Shown piece by piece: positions 7,923-17,723 of a stretch of DNA of 29,641 nucleotides. The notes under the pieces were generated by a model that saw only the letters and a list, made by a program, of their open reading frames with translations, made no database searches and was not told the origin of the DNA. The stretch covers positions 1 through 29,641 of IMG/VR virus record IMGVR_UViG_3300042326_000371, one strand, 5' to 3'. The first letter of the stretch is position 1. Every line of letters starts with the position of its first letter. The DNA comes from a virus. The position numbers were made by a program, and so were the translations under genes.

Positions 7923-10900
7923 ATGTCCAACGACACCGCAAAGACTATAACAACCAATATAGTGCCGGTCCAAGGGACTTTTGAGCCCTTACCGCCATAT
8001 GAGTGTATTAACCTGATTGGACCTGCTGGGACACCGTTTTTTGCCCCTACAAACCCCGATTTAGACGGGGTGGCCATTACCAATAGCACCATTAATTCCT
8101 CAGTAATTGGAGGAACTACACCCGCTGCCGGCACTTTTACCAATGTTGCGACCACAACGGGAACGATTACATCGCCACCAAGCGGCCCTACATCAATTGT
8201 TAACCAGGCGTATGTTGATGCAGTAGCGCAAGGACTTGCATTTAAGCAGCCTGCTGATTACACAACCACAGGTAACATTACCCTTTCTGGTTTAACAACT
8301 CAAGCTGGCGGAGATTGGGCATCGACCCTTACTGCCGGTGAACGAATCTTAGTTAAAGATCAATCAACACAGTCGCAAAATGGAATTTATGTTGCGGCAA
8401 GCGGCGCATGGTCTAGGTCAACTGACGCAAATACTTGGGATGAACTGGTATCGGCTTATCTATTTGTGACATCTGGAACACTTTTAAGTGGTTCAGCTTG
8501 GGTAAACACAAACCAACAAGGCGGAACTCTTGGCGTAACCGCGGTTATTTTCGTGCAGTTTTCTAACAATGCCCTTTACACGGCGGGAACTGGCCTAACT
8601 TTATCTGGTTTTCAGTTTTTAATTACTAATACTGGCGTATCAGCTGCAACTTATGGTTCGGGCAGTACGGTTCCAGCAATTGCAGTAAACGCCCAAGGCC
8701 AGATTACAAGCGCAACTAATACAAGTATTGCTATAGCAGGCAGCCAGGTTACAAGCGGAACGATTGACTCTGCGCGTTTAAGTGGTTCATATTCGGGTAT
8801 TACCGGTGTTGGCACATTAACAGACCTTACAGTCTCCAATGTTATTACTGGATCAATTTCGGGTAACGCAGCCACCGCAACAACTGCGGGTAGTGCAACT
8901 ACGGCCACCACGGCTACCAATCTTGCAGGCGGAGCAACTGGCTCTATTCCTTATCAAAGCGGCGCGGGCGCAACAACATTTTTAGCTGCTGGCACTAACG
9001 GCCAGGTCTTAACTTTGGCTGGCGGCGTACCAACATACGCGACGCCAACCACGGGAACGGTCACCTCAGTTGGTACTGCTGGAACTGTCAACGGATTAAC
9101 CCTTACTGGCGGACCAATTACTGGCTCTGGAACGGTTACTTTAGGCGGCACATTAGACTTATCCGCGCCCCCAACCATTGGCAATACAACGCCAAATACA
9201 GGTAGATTTACTACTCTGACAGTCGATGACAACTCAACTTTTGGAACTAGCAATAGCGATACCGTTACTTTTAATGCTCGGATTAACTCAGATTTTGATC
9301 CAGCAACAGACAATGCTTACGATTTAGGTCGAACAGGCCACGAATGGCGCAATTTGTACATTGATGGAACTGCTAATATTGACAGTTTAATTGCCGATAC
9401 CGCGGATATTAATGCGGGAACCATTGACAATACATCTATTGGTGCAACGACTGCAGCTGCGGCCAAAGTGACAACCTTAGACATTTCTAGTACCCTGGCT
9501 CTTGCTGGATCAACAGGAACAGCTGGTTATGTATTGACTTCCAATGGCGCATCGGCTCCAACTTGGAACGCAAATGCTAATGGTGTAACCATTACCGATG
9601 ACACTACGACCAACGCAACGCGATACATTACATTTAGCGAATTGACCGCTGGAACAGAAACAACTTTAGATGTTTCATCAACAAAACTTCAATTTAATCC
9701 ATCAACAGGCAATTTAACATCAACAGTTTTAACATCAACTAACGATGCAACTATCTCAGGTCTTACTGTTGGTAAGGGTGCTGGTGCTGTATCAACCAAT
9801 GTAGCTGTTGGTGCTAGTGCTTTGGCTGGAAATAGTGTGGGAAGTAATAATACGGCATTAGGCGGTAGTGCTTTGGCGGCTAACACAGTAAGTCGTAATA
9901 CTGCAATAGGTTATGTTGCTGGTGCGGCTACTACAACTGGACATATTACCGCAGTCGGTGCTTATGCTTTGACTTCAAATACTACTGGTAATTCTAATGT
10001 TGCAGTAGGTGGAAATAATGAATCAACAAGTGCGGCATTACAAAATAATACTACTGGAAATAACAATACTGCTGTTGGTGTAGCAGCACTTCAAGCCAAC
10101 ACCACCGCATCAGACAACACCGCAGTAGGTTATCTATCTTTGCTTGCCAATACAACAGGGTCAAGCAATACTGCGATTGGCGACCAAGCCTTGTATTCAA
10201 ACACCACCGCATCTAATAACACAGCCGTAGGTTATCAAGCTGCATACGCAAATACTACTGGTGTAGGTATATCAGCTTTCGGTACATCCGCATTAGCCGC
10301 TAATACGACAGGCTATGGAAATTGTGCTTTTGGTCAATCTGCTTTAACTGCAAACACGACTGGTATTAACAACCTTGCACTCGGTGGAACTAACGCAGTA
10401 GATAGTGGACCAGCATTAAACGCAAATACCACAGGTTCAAACAATGTGGCAGTCGGTAATGCGGCATTAGTTAATAACACCACAGGTAGTCAGAATGTGG
10501 CTATTGGAAGGCAAACACTTGCATCAAATGGTACTGCATCAGACAACACCGCAGTAGGCTACCAAGCTGGATATAGTAATACAACTGGTAGCTACAATAC
10601 TGCCATTGGTAATCAAAGTCTCTACTCAAACACTACAGGCTCTTACAGCACGGTCGTAGGTTATCAAGCTGCTTATCCAAACACAACAGGACAGCTTACT
10701 GCTGTTGGTGCATTAGCATTGAGAAGTAACACTACAGGCACAGCCAATGATGCTTTTGGTGTAAATACGCTTAATTCAAATACGACAGGCTCTTACAATG
10801 TGGCATTAGGTGATTCATCTTTACAGTTAAACACCACCGCATCTAACCACACAGCAATGGGTTATCAAGCGCTTTACGCTAATACTACTGGTGCTAATAA

Positions 10901-11543
10901 TACTGCTTTAGGTTATGGTTCTTTAAACGCAAACACCACCGCCTCTAACAACACAGCAGTAGGTTATCAAGCTGGGTATGCTCTTACAACTGGTGGAAAT
11001 AATACTTGTATTGGTCTTTCTGCTGGATACGGAACACCTGTAGGCGGAGCAGATATAACTACTGGTGGAAATAATATTTATATTGGGGGTTATTCTTCAC
11101 CATCGGCTAGTGCTAATTCATCAGAAATTGTTATTGGGTATAACTCTGTTGGAAAAGGTACTGGCACAGGGTTTATGAACGCTGGTGGTGGTGGCAATTA
11201 TGCTGGAAATAACTCTGCATCTTGGTCAACAACATCAGATAAACGAGTAAAGAAAAATATTGTAAATAACAATATCGGTCTTGAAAAAATTATGCAAATT
11301 CAAGTGCGTAATTTTGAATATCGTAAACCAGAAGAAATTACTGAATTACCACAAGAATTAGCAATTCAAAAAGAGGGCGTGCAACTTGGGGTAATTGCAC
11401 AAGAACTTCAAGAGGTTATACCTAATTGCGTTAAACAAGAATCCACAGGATTTTTAGGTGTTGACCCTAGCGATTTAACTTGGTATTTAATTAACGCAGT
11501 AAAAGAATTAAAAGCAGAAATTGACCAACTTAAAGGAAAATAA
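7923..11543 (+). CDS. tail fibre with YadA-like repeats and S74 chaperone domain
   Basis: A 1206-residue fibre. Residues 1-110 are a likely attachment region. Residues 110-600 are Thr/Gly/Ser-rich, beta-structured fibre sequence. Residues about 625-1075 hold some 24 repeats of a 17-residue unit (NTAVGYQALYANTTGSN type), the left-handed roll typical of YadA-like trimeric adhesin heads. The C-terminal 102 residues, from Ser1105 of SDKRVKKNI, are an intramolecular chaperone of peptidase family S74; Ser1105 with the following Lys would cut the chaperone off after trimer folding. It takes the place of the P22 tailspike as main receptor-binding protein. The C-terminal domain is clearly more AT-rich than the upstream part, a sign of domain exchange. 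Confidence 0.9.
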   Translation: MSNDTAKTITTNIVPVQGTFEPLPPYECINLIGPAGTPFFAPTNPDLDGVAITNSTINSSVIGGTTPAAGTFTNVATTTGTITSPPSGPTSIVNQAYVDAVAQGLAFKQPADYTTTGNITLSGLTTQAGGDWASTLTAGERILVKDQSTQSQNGIYVAASGAWSRSTDANTWDELVSAYLFVTSGTLLSGSAWVNTNQQGGTLGVTAVIFVQFSNNALYTAGTGLTLSGFQFLITNTGVSAATYGSGSTVPAIAVNAQGQITSATNTSIAIAGSQVTSGTIDSARLSGSYSGITGVGTLTDLTVSNVITGSISGNAATATTAGSATTATTATNLAGGATGSIPYQSGAGATTFLAAGTNGQVLTLAGGVPTYATPTTGTVTSVGTAGTVNGLTLTGGPITGSGTVTLGGTLDLSAPPTIGNTTPNTGRFTTLTVDDNSTFGTSNSDTVTFNARINSDFDPATDNAYDLGRTGHEWRNLYIDGTANIDSLIADTADINAGTIDNTSIGATTAAAAKVTTLDISSTLALAGSTGTAGYVLTSNGASAPTWNANANGVTITDDTTTNATRYITFSELTAGTETTLDVSSTKLQFNPSTGNLTSTVLTSTNDATISGLTVGKGAGAVSTNVAVGASALAGNSVGSNNTALGGSALAANTVSRNTAIGYVAGAATTTGHITAVGAYALTSNTTGNSNVAVGGNNESTSAALQNNTTGNNNTAVGVAALQANTTASDNTAVGYLSLLANTTGSSNTAIGDQALYSNTTASNNTAVGYQAAYANTTGVGISAFGTSALAANTTGYGNCAFGQSALTANTTGINNLALGGTNAVDSGPALNANTTGSNNVAVGNAALVNNTTGSQNVAIGRQTLASNGTASDNTAVGYQAGYSNTTGSYNTAIGNQSLYSNTTGSYSTVVGYQAAYPNTTGQLTAVGALALRSNTTGTANDAFGVNTLNSNTTGSYNVALGDSSLQLNTTASNHTAMGYQALYANTTGANNTALGYGSLNANTTASNNTAVGYQAGYALTTGGNNTCIGLSAGYGTPVGGADITTGGNNIYIGGYSSPSASANSSEIVIGYNSVGKGTGTGFMNAGGGGNYAGNNSASWSTTSDKRVKKNIVNNNIGLEKIMQIQVRNFEYRKPEEITELPQELAIQKEGVQLGVIAQELQEVIPNCVKQESTGFLGVDPSDLTWYLINAVKELKAEIDQLKGK
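9796..11150 (+). repeat. tandem 51-bp repeats encoding 17-residue YadA-like units
   Basis: About 24 imperfect units, mostly 51 bp and some 48 or 69-72 bp, coding for N-T-A-[VIL]-G-x-x-[AS]-L-x-x-N-T-T-[GA]-S-x. DNA identity is high between some copies: the 23 bases at 10107-10129 and 10536-10558 are identical, and a unit containing AACACCACCGC recurs near 10200, 10830 and 10930. Such similarity allows unequal recombination to change fibre length. Confidence 0.85.
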
Positions 11544-11544
11544 A

Positions 11545-11760
11545 ATGACTAAATTAACCCAAGAACAAAAAGTAGCTAAAGATTATTCTGCCGCAATGGA
11601 TAGCGTAAATCTTCTATTGGCTGGCAAGCCTGAAATGATGTCTGATGAAGATTGGGCAGATACGGTAGTTAGAAATAAAGAACACTTGCAAATTCAAATT
11701 GCTAAAGGCGATTACTACGCTGGATATGATTTGCAACCCTTTGAAGATGCCATTAAATAA
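11545..11760 (+). CDS. small protein following the fibre gene, 71 aa
   Basis: I start it at the ATG one base after the fibre stop, behind AAAGGAAAATAAA, giving MTKLTQEQKVAKDYS; an upstream in-frame ATG inside the fibre gene is less likely. The 71 residues are acidic and helical (AAMDSVNLLLAGKPEMMSDE) and end GYDLQPFEDAIK. Similar small acidic proteins often follow phage fibre genes. A fibre assembly helper is a reasonable guess, not a demonstrated role. Like the chaperone domain before it, this gene is AT-rich, so the two may have been acquired together. Confidence 0.7.
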   Translation: MTKLTQEQKVAKDYSAAMDSVNLLLAGKPEMMSDEDWADTVVRNKEHLQIQIAKGDYYAGYDLQPFEDAIK

Positions 11761-12071
11761 TGACTAATTATCAATGGAAAATATTAGAGACCCTAATTAT
11801 TGATGGGGCTCTTAAATCCGTTAAATATTGGTGCATGGCAACAGATGATAAAAACTCTGTAATAACTGAGGGTAATTGGAAAATGCTGACGCAGCACATG
11901 GTGGATGACGATACAGCCGAACACCAGGTTATCCATTGGCTTGATTTAGATGCTACCCAAGACGGCAAACATCTCATAAAATACAGATTACAAGAGCAAC
12001 TGGATGCGCTAAGTTTAGCAGCAACAACTAAGCCGCCCTGGGCCGTGGACACATTTAAGGTGACGATATGA
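11760..12071 (+). CDS. hypothetical protein, 103 aa
   Basis: Starts as TAATG on the stop of the previous gene and overlaps the gp4-like gene by four bases, so it is translationally coupled on both sides. Its sequence ([13 protein letters not shown], Trp-rich, [17 protein letters not shown] in the middle) has no motif I can name. It looks like a small soluble alpha/beta protein, perhaps a fibre or tail accessory by context. Confidence 0.65.
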   Translation: MTNYQWKILETLIIDGALKSVKYWCMATDDKNSVITEGNWKMLTQHMVDDDTAEHQVIHWLDLDATQDGKHLIKYRLQEQLDALSLAATTKPPWAVDTFKVTI

Positions 12072-13033
12072 CACAACCAATCGACATCATCTCTCGCGCC
12101 CTTAAAGATATTGGGGCTCTGGAGGCTGGTGAGACTCCCGCGCCTGCGGATTCGCAAGACGCGTTTGATATGCTCAATGATATGTGCGACCAATGGTCCA
12201 ATGAGCAAATGATGGTCTTTTATAAGACCGAAATCATATTTACCTTAACTTCCGGACAAACCCAGTACACCATTGGTGCTGGAGGCCAAATAGGCGGCAC
12301 GATTACAGGATCAATTAGCGGCACAACTTTGACTGTCACCAATGTAGCAGCTGGCGCAATTGCTCTAGGTATGACCTTAACAGGCTCTGGTGTGGCAGCT
12401 GGCACCAAGATTACGCGCTTTGGCTCTGGTGCGGGCGGCAATGTTAATTCCAATGGAACTTATACCGTAAGCATCTCGCAGACCGTTGCCAGCACTACTA
12501 TTAGTGCATATTACGAGCGCCCTTTGTCAATTAATTCTGCTTTCGTAAGGGTAAATACTAACTCCAATGGTCAGCCTATTTTGAATGGCGGCTTAGATTA
12601 CCCAATAACCATTCTCAATTTAGAGAACTACGAGATGATAGGTTTAAAAACCTTAAATGGCCCTTGGCCTCGCGCCCTGTACTACCAGCCAAGCGAGGCG
12701 TTGGGAACCATTTTTGTATGGCCTAATCCATCCCAAGGCGAGATGCACATCTTTGCCGATACCTTGTTTCAGCGTTTTACCACCATTAATGATGAGATAG
12801 TTATCCCACAGGGCTATTTAATGGCCCTTAGATGGTGTTTAGCAGAGCGTTTGATGCCGATGTATGGCAAAGCCAGCCCAACGCAAATACAGATGATTAA
12901 TGGCTTTGCTAGTCATGCCAAGGCAACCATTAAGCGCAACAATATGAAACCTATGCAGGTGGCGCGATTTGAGGATTCATTGATTGTTGGTAAGAGAGCA
13001 GATGCTGGTTGGATTCTGACCGGAGGCTTTTAA
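12068..13033 (+). CDS. tail accessory / head-completion protein, P22 gp4-like
   Basis: A 321-residue protein. Residues 1-70 and about 150-321 resemble the P22 gp4 family ([34 protein letters not shown], then WPRALYYQP and [16 protein letters not shown]). This ring binds the portal and closes the filled head. Between the two parts, at residues about 76-149, sits an inserted Gly/Thr-rich beta module ([15 protein letters not shown] to VASTTIS) that P22 gp4 lacks and that makes this protein much longer than the usual 160-200 residues. The same module occurs twice in the next gene. It starts inside the preceding gene and its stop overlaps the next start (TAATG). Confidence 0.82.
   Translation: MTQPIDIISRALKDIGALEAGETPAPADSQDAFDMLNDMCDQWSNEQMMVFYKTEIIFTLTSGQTQYTIGAGGQIGGTITGSISGTTLTVTNVAAGAIALGMTLTGSGVAAGTKITRFGSGAGGNVNSNGTYTVSISQTVASTTISAYYERPLSINSAFVRVNTNSNGQPILNGGLDYPITILNLENYEMIGLKTLNGPWPRALYYQPSEALGTIFVWPNPSQGEMHIFADTLFQRFTTINDEIVIPQGYLMALRWCLAERLMPMYGKASPTQIQMINGFASHAKATIKRNNMKPMQVARFEDSLIVGKRADAGWILTGGF
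12296..12514 (+). repeat. inserted beta module, copy 1 (in the gp4-like gene)
   Basis: Encodes about 73 residues with the pattern [11 protein letters not shown]-x(5)[44 protein letters not shown]. Copies 2 and 3 in the gp10-like gene share this pattern at protein level but differ widely in DNA, so the duplication is old or the copies came in separately. Confidence 0.75.
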
Positions 13034-14904
13034 TGCCTGACTTTGGATTTGTTGGCGCAGCTTACGAGGCACCCTCTATTTATCAAGATGCCCAGGAATG
13101 CATTAATTTTTTCCCAGAAATAGACCCAACTAAACCTCAAGGTGACCGCGGCATTATGGCGCTTTATCCAACGCCAGGACTTGAAACAGTTGCTATTCTG
13201 CCAAATCAAGAAGAAGTACGGGGCATTCGTACCCTGTCAGGTGGCACTCAAGTCGTTACCGTATGCGGTGATTTTGTGTATGTGATGGAGTCTGATTACA
13301 CACCCAAAATGATTGGCCAGATGAATTCCTCAACCGGACTGGTCGGGATTGTGGACAACGGAGTGAATGTCTACATTGTGGATGAGACTTACCGTTATTG
13401 CTGGTTTATCTCTAATCCATCCGCAGCAACCTTTACCGGTTCAATATCAACAACAACCTTAACTGTAACCTCTGTTTTAAGTGGAACAATTGCAGTTGGC
13501 CAGGCTATTTTTGGACAGGGAATTGACCAAAATACCGTCATTACTGCTTTGGGTACAGGCACGGGCGGAACTGGAACTTATACGGTTAGCGACTCCCAAA
13601 CTGTAGCGTCAACCACTATTAATTCCAACGCCGCGCCCGCCATCGTAACGGCTGCGATTGCAGGCACAACCTTGACTGTTTCAGCGGTGACTAGCGGAAC
13701 TTTACGAATAGGCCAAACCATTGAAGGTTCTGGCGTAACCGATGGGACTATCATTACGGCCTTTGGTACAGGATCAGGCGGAGTAGGAACATATACAGTC
13801 AGCGCATCCCAGACGGTGAGCAGCACCGCTATTTATGCCATAAATTGGACTGTATTGCCTGCAACCGATGGCCCATTTGAAGGTGGCGGAACGGTTGATA
13901 TAACCGACAATTACTTTGTTTATAACAAACCAGATTCGCAGCTGTGGGCGGCCTCGGACTTACTGAGCCCAATCACCGACCCATTATCGTTTGCTAGTAA
14001 AGATGGCTCACCAGATGACCTAGTGTCCATTATTGTTGACCGCCGAGAAGTCTATTTGCTTGGCGAAATGTCCTCCGAAGTCTGGATTAATTCGGGCGCG
14101 GTGCCGTTTCCCTTTACTCGGATTCCTGGCACATCCACCCAGCAAGGTATTGCAGCGCAATATTCTATGTCTCGCATGGGTAATTCCTTTGCATATGTGT
14201 CAAAAAACAACCGTGGCGAGGCAATGATTGTGCGTATGAATGGATATTTTCCAGAGAGAATATCTACCCATGCGGTAGAAACAACTTTAGTTAATCAGAA
14301 TGTGTCCGATGCATTAGCGTGGACTTACCAGCTTGAAGGCCACGAAGTCTATGTAGTGACCTTTCCCTCAATTGGGACTAATGGCTTAACTTGGGCATTT
14401 GACCAGACTACTGGCCTTTGGCATAAGTGGTTGTACCGTAATAATCAAAACGAATTTGAGCGCCACCGCGGTAATTGCTGCGCATTCTTTAACCAGCAAG
14501 TCTTGGTTGGAGACTACGAAAACGGTAAGATTTATCAATTAAGCCGTAACTATTACACCGATGATGGCCAGCCAATCCGCCGGATACGCAGAGCCCCGCA
14601 CATTACAACCGACCTGCAGCGCCAGTATTTCCATGAGTTGCAGATACAGTTCCAGCCAGGCGTTGGACTGTCTACCGGCCAAGGAGATGACCCCCAGGCA
14701 ATGTTGCGCTGGTCTAATGATGGCGGTTCGACTTGGTCAAATGAGTATTGGACAACCATCGGAAAACAAGGAAAATACCTAAATCGTGCTATTTGGCGGC
14801 GTTTAGGGTTCTCCCGCGATAAAGTGTTTGAGGTTTCTATTTCGGACCCCGTCAAGGCAGTCATTATTTCTGCAAACTTAAAGGCAGAGGCTGGAGAAAA
14901 CTAA
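13033..14904 (+). CDS. tail hub / DNA stabilisation protein, P22 gp10-like
   Basis: The ATG at 13033 overlaps the previous stop and follows CGGAGGC at a good distance, giving 623 residues from [20 protein letters not shown]. The N-terminal pattern ...[12 protein letters not shown]... and later [28 protein letters not shown], and [12 protein letters not shown] fit the phage stabilisation protein family (P22 gp10), which forms the tail hub below gp4 and holds packaged DNA in. Two copies of the inserted beta module occupy residues about 132-270; otherwise the length is near the family norm of 470. It is followed by a coupled start (TAATG). Confidence 0.85.
   Translation: MPDFGFVGAAYEAPSIYQDAQECINFFPEIDPTKPQGDRGIMALYPTPGLETVAILPNQEEVRGIRTLSGGTQVVTVCGDFVYVMESDYTPKMIGQMNSSTGLVGIVDNGVNVYIVDETYRYCWFISNPSAATFTGSISTTTLTVTSVLSGTIAVGQAIFGQGIDQNTVITALGTGTGGTGTYTVSDSQTVASTTINSNAAPAIVTAAIAGTTLTVSAVTSGTLRIGQTIEGSGVTDGTIITAFGTGSGGVGTYTVSASQTVSSTAIYAINWTVLPATDGPFEGGGTVDITDNYFVYNKPDSQLWAASDLLSPITDPLSFASKDGSPDDLVSIIVDRREVYLLGEMSSEVWINSGAVPFPFTRIPGTSTQQGIAAQYSMSRMGNSFAYVSKNNRGEAMIVRMNGYFPERISTHAVETTLVNQNVSDALAWTYQLEGHEVYVVTFPSIGTNGLTWAFDQTTGLWHKWLYRNNQNEFERHRGNCCAFFNQQVLVGDYENGKIYQLSRNYYTDDGQPIRRIRRAPHITTDLQRQYFHELQIQFQPGVGLSTGQGDDPQAMLRWSNDGGSTWSNEYWTTIGKQGKYLNRAIWRRLGFSRDKVFEVSISDPVKAVIISANLKAEAGEN
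13426..13845 (+). repeat. inserted beta modules, copies 2 and 3 (in the gp10-like gene)
   Basis: Two adjacent units (about 13426-13627 and 13648-13845) with the pattern T-x-T-LTV[TS]-x-V-x-SGT-[IL]-x-[IV]GQ-[AT]I-x-G-x-G[IV], then T-[VI]IT-AFGTG-x-GG-x-GTYTVS-x-SQTV-[AS]ST. They match copy 1 in the gp4-like gene. They probably form surface-exposed Ig-like or lectin-like domains on the tail. Confidence 0.78.
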
Positions 14905-15122
14905 TGTCTACACCGCAAAACCAACGGCTGCCAACCAGCCCATTGATTGATGATACGGGGCGGCCAACCCGCGCCTGGCAGTTGTTTTTGCTTAATTTAC
15001 TGAACTTTTCTAGCGCAGCAACGGCTACTGCTGGATCAGCGACTTTGCCGGCAAACCCAGAAGGGTTTATTGAGGTTACCGTTAACGGCGAGTCTAAAAG
15101 AATCCCTTATTACAACCTATGA
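14904..15122 (+). CDS. small hypothetical tail-region protein, 72 aa
   Basis: Starts as TAATG on the gp10-like stop, with GGAGAAAAC upstream. The N-terminal part is Pro-rich (PQNQRLPTSPLIDDTGRPTR), followed by a short hydrophobic helix (AWQLFLLNLLNF) and a C-terminal beta stretch (GFIEVTVNGESKRIPYYNL). The IPYY ending and the position right after the hub gene are seen in other podovirus-like genomes. It may be a minor virion part. No function can be assigned. Confidence 0.65.
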   Translation: MSTPQNQRLPTSPLIDDTGRPTRAWQLFLLNLLNFSSAATATAGSATLPANPEGFIEVTVNGESKRIPYYNL

Positions 15123-15550
15123 ACGAACAATTATTAGCCCCTCTTAATTTGCCATTAACTGCGCAGCGGTGGCTTATGGACTTTTTTAATGTTATCCAAG
15201 GCCTTGACGATTGGCGCGATAACGACCCAGTAGAGCCAAAACAGAAAGAAAAAGTAATTTATCAGGTTATGGTGGAATTACCCCAAAACCATTTCTTTCA
15301 AGCCCATTCCCATAATTTGCTGCCTATCGTCAGTATTCTTATTTTGAAGTGGATTGGTGCTAACAAATTGGAAGATAATAGAGAACAATTACACAAGGCC
15401 TATATGTGGCGAGCTGCGTATTACGACTTAATATTGGAAGTAGTGCGCTTAGTCCACGGATTTGATGAGGCGGCTAATGCTGCTGAGTATGTTGCCAAAT
15501 TATATGGCGAGACTTATGAAGATTATGTAAAGGAGTTTAATAATGCCTGA
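15119..15550 (+). CDS. conserved-looking hypothetical protein, 143 aa
   Basis: A mainly helical 143-residue protein (RWLMDFFNVIQGLDDWRDND, LPIVSILILKWIGANKLED, MWRAAYYDLILEVVRLVHGF). The hydrophobic stretch LLPIVSILILKWI could be a buried helix; it is not convincing as a membrane anchor. It overlaps both neighbours by four and eight bases, so it belongs to the ejection-protein transcription unit. Possibly a chaperone or assembly factor for the injection proteins by analogy with P22 gp14, which lies at a similar place. That is inference only. Confidence 0.65.
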   Translation: MNEQLLAPLNLPLTAQRWLMDFFNVIQGLDDWRDNDPVEPKQKEKVIYQVMVELPQNHFFQAHSHNLLPIVSILILKWIGANKLEDNREQLHKAYMWRAAYYDLILEVVRLVHGFDEAANAAEYVAKLYGETYEDYVKEFNNA

Positions 15551-16316
15551 TCCAGTCACCGGTACTATTGCAGCCGTTTCTATTGGCAGCGGCTATATGC
15601 AATCACAGGCAGCCAAAAGCGCGGCCCAAACCCAGGCAAACGCAGCTGACCGCGCAATGGCTCAAGAGCGGGCCATGTATGAGCAATCTAGAGAAGATTT
15701 AGGGCCATACCGCGAGACAGGGTATACCGCCCTTAAAGACATTGAGCGGATGAAACCGTTTTTAACTTCTCAGTTTGGACCAGACCAATTTGCCCAATAT
15801 TTAGACCCCAGCATGGCATTTCGCCAGCGCCTAGGAACGCAAGCAACGGAGCGTTTAGCTAATGTGGGCGGCGGTGCAATCAGCGGTAATACATTGCGCT
15901 CTTTAGCTGATTATGGTCAAAATCTAGCATCTACCGAGTATGGCAACGCATTTAACCGATTCCAGACTGAGCGTGGCAACATTTACAACACTTTAGCCAA
16001 TATTGCTGGAATGGGTCAACAGTCTGTTAACACAGGAGTTCAAGCTGGCCAAAACTTTGCAGCTGGACAAACAGGATTAATAACTGGCCAAGCTGCTGCA
16101 CAAGCAGCCGGAACAGTTGGATCAGCAAATGCGCTTGCAGGAGGATTTGGCGGTGCTACTAATGCCTACTTGTTAAATCAGTTTATGCGACCACAAACAC
16201 CCGCAGTTGCTCCGCCTGGTGGATATGGCAGTAATCTTTCATCTTTAAATACGCAGCAATTCTATAACCCTGCTGGAGCTAGATTGCCAACAACATATAG
16301 CCCACCCCCTGCTTAA
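15543..16316 (+). CDS. putative DNA ejection protein, P22 gp7-like
   Basis: A 257-residue, Ala/Gln/Gly-rich protein. After a small hydrophobic N-terminus (VTGTIAAVSIGSGYMQ) comes a helical region (AKSAAQTQANAADRAMAQER), YEQSREDLGPYRETGYTAL, then FRQRLGTQATERLANVGGG, and a flexible Ala/Gly tail. This architecture is common in proteins annotated as P22 gp7-type DNA transfer proteins. These are packed in the head and released into the cell envelope ahead of the DNA. It precedes two large genes that would be the other ejection proteins, the same order as in P22 (7, 20, 16). Confidence 0.7.
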   Translation: MPDPVTGTIAAVSIGSGYMQSQAAKSAAQTQANAADRAMAQERAMYEQSREDLGPYRETGYTALKDIERMKPFLTSQFGPDQFAQYLDPSMAFRQRLGTQATERLANVGGGAISGNTLRSLADYGQNLASTEYGNAFNRFQTERGNIYNTLANIAGMGQQSVNTGVQAGQNFAAGQTGLITGQAAAQAAGTVGSANALAGGFGGATNAYLLNQFMRPQTPAVAPPGGYGSNLSSLNTQQFYNPAGARLPTTYSPPPA

Positions 16317-16337
16317 TTAGGAAAGAAAACACTAATC

Positions 16338-17723
16338 ATGGCAATTAATATAAAACCAGACATCTCGTTAAGCGGAAAACCACCGGCAATGATGACATTG
16401 CCCGAAATGGTCAATATGGCTCGTGGTGCGCAAGCGTACCAGCGTGAGCGGGAAATATTCCCTGAATTGGTACAACAAGCTAAAACACAAACGCAACAAT
16501 CCCAGTTTTCTTTGGATAAAGACCAAACTGCAATAGGTATGTCTATATTAGGTGGACGAAGAAATGACCCAAGAATTGAGAGTGGCAATGCCGACCAAGC
16601 TATTGAGGCAATGAATGAAATCCGAGCAGAAGCAATAGCGGCAGGAATTCCACAACAAAAAGTGGATACTGTGCTACGCATGGGTTTTATGGTTGCGAAA
16701 CAAAATCCAGAAAAACTTGGCCGATTTATTGACAATGTTATTCAATCGCAAATTGGAGGTCCTGGCCAACAAGCATTACGAACACCTAAATTGACTACTT
16801 CCGGTGGGCAGACCGGTATGTTCCGTGAAGGTCCAGGCACATTAGAGCCAATACAAATTGTCCAACCATCTCAAGCAGCCGCACCAGCAGCCGCACCAGC
16901 AGCCGCACCAGCAGCCGTAGGACCGGCTGCAGTTGTACCAGCAGCAGCACCACAGGTTGGAACTACGCCTAAAGGTGTTACCAGCGCTGACATGGTTGCG
17001 CCTAGAAACGACCCTGGCTTTGCCTTGCCATACCCAGTACGCAGAGCGGGTGATATTCGCCCATTTGCTCCTGGCGAAGAATCAGCAACTGTTGAGGGTC
17101 AAGCCTATATTAAAAATCTATCAGCCGTTGGATCAACGGCGCCAACAGGTCTTGATCGCGTTGATAGAGTGTTGCAAACTATCAGCAAAATTGAATCGAG
17201 TAGGGATTTTAAGGCTGGTAAGCCTGGCGAGTTGGAAGCTAAATTAAGAGCAGCTATTGGCGATGCAGATTACAAATTATTATCTAAAGAGATTGCTGAC
17301 CTTGTTATTGCAACTAATCAAGCTATTGGTGGCAAGACCGATGCAACAACTGCTTTGGTATCTCAAGCAACGGGTAACGAGGTATACCCGCCTGAAATAT
17401 TAAAAAATATAGCAACCAAATTGCGTGGAGAGGCTTACGGCGCAATGCTAGAGGCAAAAGGCGCAAACAAGTTCTTACAACTTGGATTAAATGAAGCTAA
17501 TCTACCAAGGGGTTATAAAGCGGCGTGGGACGAAAATAAAGATGTTAGGGTATATGAAGCAATGGCAATATTTGCGTCAGACAGATTAACGCCTCAAGAA
17601 AAAATAACTGCTTACAATAAAATTAAACCAACAAACTTAGAGGCATTAAATGAGTTTGAACGAAAGGCTCGAAACATTGAAAGTCTTGCTAATACCGGTA
17701 CATTGCCAAGGCAAAAACGATGA
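16338..17723 (+). CDS. putative internal virion / ejection protein, 461 aa
   Basis: Residues 1-160 form a helical N-terminal region (MVNMARGAQAYQREREIFPEL). Residues about 170-215 are a Pro/Ala linker made by a 12-bp tandem repeat. The C-terminal 240 residues are helical (DRVDRVLQTISKIESSRDF, TALVSQATGNEVYPPEILKN). Position between the gp7-like gene and a 755-residue gene matches the place of P22 gene 20. I find no lytic transglycosylase signature. The end overlaps the next start as ATGA. Confidence 0.6.
   Translation: MAINIKPDISLSGKPPAMMTLPEMVNMARGAQAYQREREIFPELVQQAKTQTQQSQFSLDKDQTAIGMSILGGRRNDPRIESGNADQAIEAMNEIRAEAIAAGIPQQKVDTVLRMGFMVAKQNPEKLGRFIDNVIQSQIGGPGQQALRTPKLTTSGGQTGMFREGPGTLEPIQIVQPSQAAAPAAAPAAAPAAVGPAAVVPAAAPQVGTTPKGVTSADMVAPRNDPGFALPYPVRRAGDIRPFAPGEESATVEGQAYIKNLSAVGSTAPTGLDRVDRVLQTISKIESSRDFKAGKPGELEAKLRAAIGDADYKLLSKEIADLVIATNQAIGGKTDATTALVSQATGNEVYPPEILKNIATKLRGEAYGAMLEAKGANKFLQLGLNEANLPRGYKAAWDENKDVRVYEAMAIFASDRLTPQEKITAYNKIKPTNLEALNEFERKARNIESLANTGTLPRQKR
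16875..16917 (+). repeat. 12-bp tandem repeat, 3.6 copies, coding an Ala/Pro linker
   Basis: GCAGCCGCACCA repeated three times plus seven bases, with degenerate Ala/Pro codons continuing to about 16955. It translates as AAPA units inside a virion protein and is prone to length change by slippage. Confidence 0.9.

Noticed and set aside
9796-11150. Regular repeats considered as a CRISPR array
   Set aside because: The repeats are in frame, imperfect, contiguous and code for a known fibre repeat pattern; there are no unique spacers.
12220-12453. Antisense frame across beta module copy 1 (and 13578-13826 across copies 2 and 3)
   Set aside because: The two antisense products look alike only because the sense modules are alike; Pro/Val-rich translation with no start signals.
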